Assembly (NCBI RefSeq): GCF_000484535.1
Contig: NC_022600.1
Span: 806,001-870,000 of the forward strand
Origin: Gloeobacter kilaueensis JS1
GTDB lineage: Bacteria > Cyanobacteriota > Cyanobacteriia > Gloeobacterales > Gloeobacteraceae
Direction: 5' to 3'
DNA length: 64,000 nucleotides
Below the pieces are notes generated by a model that made no database searches, was not told the DNA's origin, and saw nothing but the letters and a program-made list of their open reading frames with translations. This document shows positions 16,474 to 23,522 of the stretch, in pieces; position 1 is the first letter of the stretch, and every line of letters begins with the position of its first letter. The translations under genes and the position numbers were made by a program.

Positions 16474-16893
16474 ATGATCGCACAGTCCAACAGTCCGTAC
16501 ACCATCGCCGCTGCAGCCCGCATCCTGGGCGTGGCAGCCAGCGCTATCCGCGAAGTGCGCGGAGCCTTTAACTGCATCTTGGTCGTCTTCCGCCATGCCC
16601 GTGCTCGGTTCGTCTCGGCTGCCGCTTTCCTGGCCGACTTCGAGACGCAGCCGGTGGTGAACGCTGCCAAGTTGCCCGGCGAGGTCCATCCCCAGGGCGG
16701 CAGTCAGTACCTCGTCCGGGGCAGCAAGGGCGATCTCTACGCGGTCGATCTGCGCGCCGGTTCCTGCGACTGCGCGGACCACATCTTCCGGGGCCGCCGG
16801 TGCAAGCATCTGGTCTTGGCTGCAGCCTACCAGGCCGTCGAAGCGGTCGGGGTGGGCGAGGAGCTGGCCACCGCTACCGCCATCGGCCAGTAG
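16474..16893 (+). CDS. SWIM zinc-finger protein
   Basis: A 139-residue protein. The C-terminal half contains a complete SWIM motif, CxCx(9)CxH, formed by Cys98, Cys100, Cys110 and His112 (SCDCADHIFRGRRCKHL). The N-terminus (YTIAAAARILGVAASAIREV) looks like a helix-turn-helix. SWIM domains bind DNA or proteins. It is the first gene of the operon opposite the repressor, the position of an early or anti-repressor gene. AAAGGAG precedes ATG 16474. Confidence 0.75.
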   Translation: MIAQSNSPYTIAAAARILGVAASAIREVRGAFNCILVVFRHARARFVSAAAFLADFETQPVVNAAKLPGEVHPQGGSQYLVRGSKGDLYAVDLRAGSCDCADHIFRGRRCKHLVLAAAYQAVEAVGVGEELATATAIGQ

Positions 16894-16905
16894 GGGAGGG
16901 ACGAC

Positions 16906-17181
16906 ATGCAACCGCAATTCATCAAGCTGGGCGATCGCATCCTCAATCTCGCCCACGTCGTCCAGATCGATTTCTACCCCAGTAAGGACAGCCTGGAGGC
17001 CCGCGTCATTACCACCGGCCAGTGGAGCTACGAGGGCGGCCAGGGAGAGCCAAACTACATGCTCTTCAAAGGACGGCTGGCGGAATCGCTCGCTAGCTAC
17101 TTCGACACCGATGTAGCCCCTCCCAGCTTCCTGATCGATATCACCCACCTGGCCCCGCCCGCAGAGGAGCAACAGCCGTGA
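16906..17181 (+). CDS. Small protein of unknown function
   Basis: A 91-residue protein 12 bp after the SWIM gene, with GGGAGGGA before ATG 16906. It is mostly beta (FIKLGDRILNLAHVVQIDFY), a pattern seen in small phage and element proteins with no known function. It overlaps the next gene by GTGA. Confidence 0.55.
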   Translation: MQPQFIKLGDRILNLAHVVQIDFYPSKDSLEARVITTGQWSYEGGQGEPNYMLFKGRLAESLASYFDTDVAPPSFLIDITHLAPPAEEQQP

Positions 17182-17441
17182 TTCATCCCGAGCCGCTGGT
17201 GAGCCGCTATAGCCTCACCGTCACCTACGCAGATTGTCCCAGTGCTCCCATCGTCCAGATGCTCACAGGCCACGCTCTGGCCCGGCAACTGCCCTGGCTT
17301 GCGACGTTCGTCGGTCAGCCCTTCTACCTGGACTTCACCCACGATCTCACCCGCTATCAGATCGAGCCGGTCCTCGACGATGCACCACCGGCCCGCAGAC
17401 TGGCCCGATTCCCTGCGCCGGTCCTAGCAAACGTCCGCTAA
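17178..17441 (+). CDS. Small protein of unknown function
   Basis: An 87-residue protein starting at GTG 17178 within the preceding stop, so probably co-translated. No motif is recognised. It is the last gene of the element before attR and is followed by a terminator. Confidence 0.5.
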   Translation: MIHPEPLVSRYSLTVTYADCPSAPIVQMLTGHALARQLPWLATFVGQPFYLDFTHDLTRYQIEPVLDDAPPARRLARFPAPVLANVR

Positions 17442-17457
17442 GTCAGCATCTGCCCTC

Positions 17458-17476
17458 AGCCCTCTGGGGGCTTTTT
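17458..17476 (+). terminator. Terminator after the SWIM operon
   Basis: AGCCC (17458-17462) pairs with GGGCT (17468-17472), followed by TTTTT. Confidence 0.6.
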
Positions 17477-17564
17477 CTGCGGTCGAGAGCGGCGTCTACC
17501 GCCTCCCGCACTCCCTAGCCCCGCCGTCCGTCGTGGCCGGGAAATACCGAATTTTGTCGATTTT

Positions 17565-17598
17565 TAGTAAAAACACAAGTAAAACGATTCTGTAAAAT
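17565..17598. other. Arm-type site cluster, right end
   Basis: TAGTAAAAAC (17565), AAGTAAAAC (17577-17585) and CTGTAAAAT (17590) lie within 55 bp of the right att copy. They match the TAGTAAAAC repeats at the left end of the element. Confidence 0.45.
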
Positions 17599-17619
17599 GC
17601 TCCCAGAGCGGATCTTTTG

Positions 17620-17685
17620 CGGATTGCTAATCCGTTATAGGGCAGGTAACTCCCTATCGAGGGTTCGAATCCCTCCCTCTCCGCT
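17620..17685 (+). repeat. att site copy 2 (partial tRNA-Ser)
   Basis: An exact 66-bp repeat of 6381-6446. It contains only the 3' two-thirds of the tRNA, with no acceptor 5' strand or D arm upstream, so it is not a functional tRNA gene but marks the distal end of the element. Confidence 0.93.
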
Positions 17686-17857
17686 CTATAACTTGGTTTC
17701 AGGCTCTCAGCCCGTCTGGTGTGCGTACTCTGCGCGCCCGGCACTGGCTTTTTTTTGCTCGATCGAACCCGCCGGAAGCGGCATGGCCAGCGTGAAGGCT
17801 AAAAATGTGTCGCGCGTGGCACGAATATCTATAAACCACCTGCAGCAAGCTGTTGCG

Positions 17858-17874
17858 GGGCAGGTAACTCTCTA
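17858..17874 (+). repeat. Relic of the tRNA-Ser variable-arm sequence
   Basis: GGGCAGGTAACTCTCTA matches 16 of 17 bases of the tRNA at 6401-6417. The 293-bp stretch 17686-17978 around it holds no supported gene; a T8 run lies near 17750. This may be the trace of an older insertion. Confidence 0.4.
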
Positions 17875-17978
17875 GCCCACCCGTCGCCATCTGAGCCGAC
17901 GGGCCAGCAGACTTTCTTCCCTTGCGGGTCCAACTCTGCGTTGCTATGATCATTTCAAATCACTAAATGTGACATGAA

Positions 17979-18635
17979 ATGTCCAACGCACAACGCCCTT
18001 ATCGTCAGGTCGCCCGCGCCGCTGCTGCCCAAAACCTCAGACAGCGGATCGTCATGGCTTTTCACGACCAGATGCTGACGCGCTGGATCGACGAGATCAC
18101 CCTTGATGAGGTCGCTGCTGCCGCCGGAACAACACGGCGGACCGTCATTCGGCTGTTTGGGGGCAAAGAAGGGCTGCTGGACTCCGTCATCACGCTCGTC
18201 TGGGACAAGGCGACACCCCGCTTAGCCCTACCGAGCGATGCCACACTCGAGACGGCACTGGGCGCTCTGCTCGCCCAGTATGAGTCCGGCGGCGACATGA
18301 CTATTCGCTTTATTGCTCAAGAAGGCCGTCACCCCTTATTGCGCGAGCCGCTCAACCAGGGCAGGCGCAATCATCGCGCCTGGGTTGCCGCGCACTTCGG
18401 CAATGCCGTCGGCAGTTTGGAGGAGCTGGAGCGAGAGCGGCAGATCGCCCGCCTCGTCGTTGCGACCGATGTCTACACGTGGAAATTGCTGCGGCGAGAT
18501 CTTGGATACGCGCCGGAAGATGTGTCGGTCCTCATCGCCGGCATGATTACGCGAATAGTTGGAGCGTCGCTCCTCATCGTCGGCATGATTACGCGAATCA
18601 TTGGAGGCATAACACAATGCAGGACAATCGGGTAA
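17979..18635 (+). CDS. TetR/AcrR family transcriptional regulator
   Basis: A 218-residue repressor-type protein. The N-terminal helix-turn-helix is ITLDEVAAAAGTTRRTVIRLFGGKEGLLD, near residues 40-70. The rest is the helical ligand-binding domain. Its last 40 residues contain an in-frame tandem duplication of 14 residues (LIAGMITRIVGASL / LIVGMITRIIGGIT), so the natural C-terminus may have been altered. It overlaps the glycosyltransferase gene by 19 bp, making that gene its probable target. Confidence 0.85.
   Translation: MSNAQRPYRQVARAAAAQNLRQRIVMAFHDQMLTRWIDEITLDEVAAAAGTTRRTVIRLFGGKEGLLDSVITLVWDKATPRLALPSDATLETALGALLAQYESGGDMTIRFIAQEGRHPLLREPLNQGRRNHRAWVAAHFGNAVGSLEELERERQIARLVVATDVYTWKLLRRDLGYAPEDVSVLIAGMITRIVGASLLIVGMITRIIGGITQCRTIG
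18531..18606 (+). repeat. 42-bp-period tandem duplication in the TetR gene
   Basis: Two 34-bp copies (18531-18564 and 18573-18606) begin 42 bp apart and differ at three positions. The period keeps the reading frame. Confidence 0.75.
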
Positions 18636-19828
18636 CGACGCGCCCGCTCGTGGGCAAAGGACCGCTGCGGGTGCTGATGGTCCATTGGGACGGGGCGGGC
18701 AATCTCCCGCCCCAACGGGCACTGGCGCGCGAGTTGGCGCGCCGTGGGCACGCTGTTCACGTGCTGACCCACGACACCCAGGCAAGCGCCGTAATATCGG
18801 ATGGCGGCACGTTCCATCGCCTGACGCTTGCGCCGCAATGGGACTTTGCCCAACCGCACATGGTCGAGGAGGAGATCACTGCGATCGTCCGGGATATCAG
18901 CGGCTCGCCCGCATTCGCGCAGGACTTTCTGGCTGCGGTCGATGCGCTGCATCCGGATGTTTGCCTGATCGACGCGATGCTGCTCACCACCATTCAGGCC
19001 GCAATCGAGAAACGGCTTTGCTTTGCCGCAGTGAACCACCTAGCCTGGAACCTCGATGGGGTATGCGCGGCGTTTCTTGGCTCGATTGCGGCGACTTTGC
19101 CTGGAGCGGCTGCGGGGAGTACGTTTTGGGATGTGCTTGACGACGTGCCCCTGGTGCTTGCCACCAGTTACCTGGACCTGGGCACGACCGCGTTCGTCGC
19201 CCCCCACGTTCACTTTGTCGGCCCGATCCGCGAACCTGTCACCTTGTCCTCCTGGCCCCGCAGATGGCCCGACCGGAAGCTGGTGCTGGTCAGCCTCAGC
19301 AGCGGGTTCCAGGGGCAGGAGGCGACGCTGAGGGCTATCTGCGAAGCCCTCGCGCCCTTGCCGCTCGAAGTTGTGGTGACAACCGGGCGCGGCATCGCAC
19401 CGGATTCTTTACAGGCGTCCGGTGGACTGGAGGTGCGCTCGTTCGTTCCCCACGACGCGGTGCTGCCGTCGGCGGATCTGGTGATCACCCACGCGGGGCT
19501 TGGCACGTTGATGTATGCCCTTGGTGCCGGGGTTCCCTGCCTGTGCCTGCCAAATGGGCGCGATCAAGACGACAACGCGGCCCGCGTGGCGGCCCTTGGC
19601 CTGGGTCGCAAGCTCCCGCCCTCTGCGACGCCAAACCAGATCCGTAGCGCGGTCGCAGCGGCGCTGGAGGACAACCTGATGCGGGAAGCGACTCGGTCTT
19701 TCGCCGGTCGAGTGGCGCGCTTTGGCGATCTGACGCGCGCGGCCAACCTGGTGACGGCGCTACCATCGTCTACCTGCGTGGCGCGCAATCTCCCGCGCAC
19801 TCGGATGAGCGCACGCAGAGCCTGCTGA
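18617..19828 (+). CDS. UGT/MGT-type glycosyltransferase
   Basis: A 403-residue GT-B enzyme of family 1 type. The N-terminal half has LARELARRGHAVHVLTHD. The C-terminal donor site reads HAGLGTLMYALGAGVPCLCL, then DQDDNAARV, close to the macrolide and zeaxanthin glucosyltransferase signature. It transfers a sugar to a small lipophilic acceptor; the acceptor is unknown. ATG 18617 lies within the end of the TetR gene after a GGAG site. The last 25 residues are Arg/Ser-rich and unlike the family. Confidence 0.8.
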   Translation: MQDNRVTTRPLVGKGPLRVLMVHWDGAGNLPPQRALARELARRGHAVHVLTHDTQASAVISDGGTFHRLTLAPQWDFAQPHMVEEEITAIVRDISGSPAFAQDFLAAVDALHPDVCLIDAMLLTTIQAAIEKRLCFAAVNHLAWNLDGVCAAFLGSIAATLPGAAAGSTFWDVLDDVPLVLATSYLDLGTTAFVAPHVHFVGPIREPVTLSSWPRRWPDRKLVLVSLSSGFQGQEATLRAICEALAPLPLEVVVTTGRGIAPDSLQASGGLEVRSFVPHDAVLPSADLVITHAGLGTLMYALGAGVPCLCLPNGRDQDDNAARVAALGLGRKLPPSATPNQIRSAVAAALEDNLMREATRSFAGRVARFGDLTRAANLVTALPSSTCVARNLPRTRMSARRAC

Positions 19829-19861
19829 GCATTCTCGCTGGTTCTCACCTTTAGACACCCT

Positions 19862-21583
19862 CTAAGGGGCCGCTGAGGAGAAATCTGCTCGCCAGAGGTG
19901 CAGAGCGCGGATTGCAAACTGCCGCTGGCGTCTATCGAGCAAATCGATAGTCCACTGTTCAGGGGCAATCTCTGGGAGCTGTTTTGTGAGGATATAACCG
20001 CTATCACCGTAGACAACAACCTTCTCACCGTAGGGAGCGTTTCCAAGTTGACGGTTAAGCGAGGTCTCCAGCAAGGTGAGATTGCCCAGCCGCTCGACTA
20101 CGCGCTCCCATAAGTCGGGTGGAAAGGTTTCTTCCCACTCTGAAGTTGGATTTTCAGGCAGGATATGCTCCACCGAAGCCGGGTCTGTATCCGGGTCACA
20201 AGATCGTCCTGAAGCGTCGGATTCCAGGCGGGCGAGGATGTACTTTGCCAGTTTGCGGCCCCGGCTATTGGACTTGAAGGCGAGCTGGGAGAAATCCTGC
20301 TCGAACTTTTCATCCGGCACGTAGATGGGCTCTAAAATCTGAAAAATTGCCGCCAGCGGGGTGGCAGCACCAGCGAGCACAGCTTTAGCGGCGCGATAGT
20401 AGTATTCTTCTAATGCATTGGGATTGAGGCGACTGACGACCGAATAACGAAAGGAGATAATGCTCACTAACTTGAGAACACGAGCAAAATCGTGAAGCTC
20501 GAAGCGTTCCCAGGCAGCGAAGAGCAGAGGCATCATCTGCCGAGCCTGAAAGAGATCAAGTTCGCGAACAAACGGCTTGCACGCCGGGTATTCAATCCAG
20601 TACTCGTGCTGAACATCCAAAATGGCTGAGAAAAGTTCAGCGCGCGGCTCCAAATGATCCATCAGGCTGAATGCATCTTGAGCAGTTTTCACTTTGTTGC
20701 GCACCAGCTTGAAGAGGCGTTGCTTGCGAACGTTTTTCTCTTCGCATTGCAAGTGATAGCGCAGGAAATCTGGAAAACGCTCCTGCTGGACAGTGGCAAT
20801 CAGACCGCGCCATCGCCGTTGCAACGCCTCCAGATCCGCTGATACCTTGACACAGGAGAAGAGGTAGTTTTTGAGCAGATCGGTCGAAGACAGTTCAAGT
20901 CCACATGCGTTGAGTGTCTCGAAGACGGTATAGGCGTTCAGTTCGTTATCAACGGTGATCAAGATAAATAGGAGCTGGCGCGCTATTGTCTCAGACAAAA
21001 GTTCTGCAAGAAGGTTGCCTTTGCTTTCAAACTCGGGCACCTTACTTACTTGCTTGCCAAAATATAGAAAGCAATCCCAGAGCAACTTGTTCGAGTTGCA
21101 TAATCCTCTCGGATTAAGAGGTTTTCTAAGTTGAACCAGATAATCCTGGTAAAATGCGTTGTCGGTCTCATTTAGAAAAAGTTTGCTGCTCTCGATAAGA
21201 GAAGCGGGATCTTTTTCACCGATAAATCGACTGCGCAATCCTGATGCGCGCTCACGATTTTGCTCAGGCTCGATATCCCGATCGGCCATTTCTCGTAGCT
21301 TAGCAATCACAACGAGAGCCAGAATACTCAATGTAGCCAGTCTCTGCTGACCATCGATGATCAAGAACTCGCGATCACTTTTAGCCTCGACGACCAGTGC
21401 CCCCATATAGTGACTGTCGTCGCGTCTCCCGCGCAGTTCCCAGATATCGTTCCACAGATCTTCCCACTGCTCTTCTAACCAGGAATAGTCTCGCTGATAG
21501 GGCGGCACTCGATACAACCTGCCATTACCCAACAATTCAAGAAAATTGATAGTACGAGTGTTCAGTAAATTGGCCTGCGCCAT
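19862..21583 (-). CDS. DUF262/DUF1524 protein, GmrSD-like
   Basis: A 573-residue protein. The N-terminal DUF262 domain has VPPYQRDYSW near 27-36 and the hallmark IIDGQQR (Asp77-Arg81). The C-terminal DUF1524 part carries a VEHILPENP His-Me/HNH-type segment near residue 470. This arrangement occurs in GmrSD type IV restriction enzymes, where DUF262 hydrolyses NTP and DUF1524 cuts modified DNA, and in other defence proteins. It stands alone, convergent with the glycosyltransferase gene and close to the integrated element. Activity is inferred. Confidence 0.8.
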   Translation of the reverse strand: MAQANLLNTRTINFLELLGNGRLYRVPPYQRDYSWLEEQWEDLWNDIWELRGRRDDSHYMGALVVEAKSDREFLIIDGQQRLATLSILALVVIAKLREMADRDIEPEQNRERASGLRSRFIGEKDPASLIESSKLFLNETDNAFYQDYLVQLRKPLNPRGLCNSNKLLWDCFLYFGKQVSKVPEFESKGNLLAELLSETIARQLLFILITVDNELNAYTVFETLNACGLELSSTDLLKNYLFSCVKVSADLEALQRRWRGLIATVQQERFPDFLRYHLQCEEKNVRKQRLFKLVRNKVKTAQDAFSLMDHLEPRAELFSAILDVQHEYWIEYPACKPFVRELDLFQARQMMPLLFAAWERFELHDFARVLKLVSIISFRYSVVSRLNPNALEEYYYRAAKAVLAGAATPLAAIFQILEPIYVPDEKFEQDFSQLAFKSNSRGRKLAKYILARLESDASGRSCDPDTDPASVEHILPENPTSEWEETFPPDLWERVVERLGNLTLLETSLNRQLGNAPYGEKVVVYGDSGYILTKQLPEIAPEQWTIDLLDRRQRQFAIRALHLWRADFSSAAP

Positions 21584-21729
21584 GGCTCGATCCGGCGATT
21601 TATCTGATTGCTTCTTACCTTAACTGTAATCTCAGGCAGGATAAAGCTGCGAGACTCAAAGCCTGACGGCATCGATTTGTCTGGGTGTCAGAACTGCCTG
21701 TCCAGGGCGATAGATCACAATTGAAGCGC

Positions 21730-23427
21730 TTAGCGGTGGGTGCGGCGGCGGTCGGCCTCAGCGAGCAGCGCCGAGGCAAATTCAAGGGCTTCGGCAGCAG
21801 CCTGACCGCTCACCAGTTGGGCCAGCTCATCGCGGCGGGCCTCGGTGCGGCTCAAGACTTCGACCCGGACCACCGTGCGCTCCTCGCCGTCTTCGGACTG
21901 GACCAGCTTGCGCACCCGGTAATGGTTGTCGGCCATTGCCGCCACCAGCGGCTGGTGGGTGACGCAGAGCACCTGGTGGGAGCTGCCCAACTGGAGCAGT
22001 TTTTCGGCGACGGCCTGGGCCACCCGCCCGGATACACCGATGTCTATCTCATCGAAGACGAGGGTACCGATATGATCTGCTGCTCCCAGGCAGGCTTTGA
22101 GGGCGAGTAAGAAGCGGGCCATCTCGCCGCCGGAGGCAGTTTCGGTAAGGGCAGCGAGCGGTTCGCCCGGATTCGGGCTCCACAAAAAGATCACCCGGTC
22201 CGCGCCGCTGGCGGTGAGCCGAGCCGCTTCGACCTCGACGGCGAAGCGCACCTTCTGCATCCCGAGTGGGGCCAGTTCGCGCACCAGATCGCTTTGCAGC
22301 CGTTTGGCCGCTCTGGTGCGGGCGCGGGTCAACTCGGTGGCCAGTTCAGTCGCCCGCGCCAGCTCCCCCTCCAGAAGCTGCTGCTCGGCCTCCAGGCTTT
22401 CTTCACCTCCCTCGATCAGGGCCAGATCCCGCTCCAGTTGCTGGTAGCGGGCAATCACATTGGCGAGGGTCGGCCCGTACTTCTGGCGGAGGTTCTTGAG
22501 GAGCCGCAGGCGCTTTTCGACGGACTGGAGCGCTTCGGGGTCCGATTCGACCTGCTCGCCGTAGCGGTTGATCGCCCTGGCACACTCCTGCACCTGCACC
22601 AGGGCGCTATCGATCATCTCGCTGAAGGACGTCAGGCTGGCATCGAACTCGCACATCTGGACCAGCAGATCCGACGCCTGCCCGAGCAGGTCGGTGACGG
22701 CAGATTCACCGCCACCTGCCCCTTCGTAAAGTAGTTCGTAGAGCTTCTGGCTATTTTGCTGCAGCTCGACAGCGTGGGCGAGGCGGGAGCGCTCGGCCAG
22801 CAATTGCTCCTCTTCGAGCGGATCGTCGAGATCCGCCTTCGATAGTTCTTCGTACTGAAAGCGAAACAAATCGAGCTGGCGACTTTGTTCTTCGCGCAGG
22901 GCTTTTTTGCGGGCCAGATCGGCGCGGCGCTTCTGCAGCGACTCGTATGCCTGGCGGACCTGTTCGCGCTGGGGGGTGGCCCCGGCGTAGTTGTCCAATA
23001 ATTCCAGCTGCACTTCTGGCTTTTCGAGCTGCAGCGATTGGCCCTGGGCGGTGATTTCGAGCAGTCCCTCGCGCAACTCCCTCAGCACCGCCTGGTTGAC
23101 GAGCACGCCGTTGATCCGTGCCCGGCTGGTCTTACCGCTGATCTCGCGCACGACCACCAGTTCGTCCCCCAGCGGATCGATCTGCTGCCCGGCGAGCCAC
23201 TCAGCCAGTGCCCCACTCATCACAAAGGTGGCCTCGATCACGGCGCGCTGGGCACCGGAGCGCACCTGGCCAGCACTCACCTTGCCACCGAGTACGGCAT
23301 CGAGGGCATCGAGGATGATCGACTTGCCCGCCCCGGTCTCGCCGGTGAGCACGTTCAGGCCACCCGCAAAATCGAGGGCAAGGCTATCGATCAGGGCGAA
23401 GTTTTCGATTCGCAGGTGCGTCAGCAT
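21730..23427 (-). CDS. recN: DNA repair protein RecN
   Basis: A 565-residue SMC-like ATPase. Walker A GETGAGKSIILDAL lies near residue 30, and a long coiled coil fills the middle. The C-terminal ABC signature region includes ASGGEMARFLLALK and the Walker B TLVFDEIDIGVSGR. RecN acts at double-strand breaks with RecA. The start is the ATG at 23427 (MLTHLRIENFALI), the family's normal N-terminus. Confidence 0.95.
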   Translation of the reverse strand: MLTHLRIENFALIDSLALDFAGGLNVLTGETGAGKSIILDALDAVLGGKVSAGQVRSGAQRAVIEATFVMSGALAEWLAGQQIDPLGDELVVVREISGKTSRARINGVLVNQAVLRELREGLLEITAQGQSLQLEKPEVQLELLDNYAGATPQREQVRQAYESLQKRRADLARKKALREEQSRQLDLFRFQYEELSKADLDDPLEEEQLLAERSRLAHAVELQQNSQKLYELLYEGAGGGESAVTDLLGQASDLLVQMCEFDASLTSFSEMIDSALVQVQECARAINRYGEQVESDPEALQSVEKRLRLLKNLRQKYGPTLANVIARYQQLERDLALIEGGEESLEAEQQLLEGELARATELATELTRARTRAAKRLQSDLVRELAPLGMQKVRFAVEVEAARLTASGADRVIFLWSPNPGEPLAALTETASGGEMARFLLALKACLGAADHIGTLVFDEIDIGVSGRVAQAVAEKLLQLGSSHQVLCVTHQPLVAAMADNHYRVRKLVQSEDGEERTVVRVEVLSRTEARRDELAQLVSGQAAAEALEFASALLAEADRRRTHR

Positions 23428-23522
23428 GAATATCGGAGGCAGTCCTCTTCTATATTCATGCACCGCCGGCCAGTACGTGGTGTTTTTGGCGATGGAGCTA
23501 CTGCTCCGGGGGCAATACCCCT

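Larger units (their letters stand above)
6447..17685. mobile_element. Integrated element in tRNA-Ser(GCU), PICI/satellite-like, about 11.2 kb
   Basis: Bounded by the two 66-bp att copies. Contents in order: integrase, excisionase-like protein, primase-helicase with embedded iterons, a string of tightly packed small unknown genes, a terminase-small-subunit-like protein, a degraded DUF2213 phage gene, a coiled-coil protein with an XRE repressor, and a divergent SWIM-protein operon. No capsid, tail, portal or terminase large subunit gene is seen. The layout resembles phage-inducible chromosomal islands more than a full prophage or a conjugative element. Boundaries are firm; the satellite interpretation is inference. 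Confidence 0.85.

Noticed and set aside
17620-17685. A second functional tRNA-Ser gene
   Set aside because: Only the 3' two-thirds are present; there is no acceptor 5' strand, D arm or 5' anticodon-stem context upstream.
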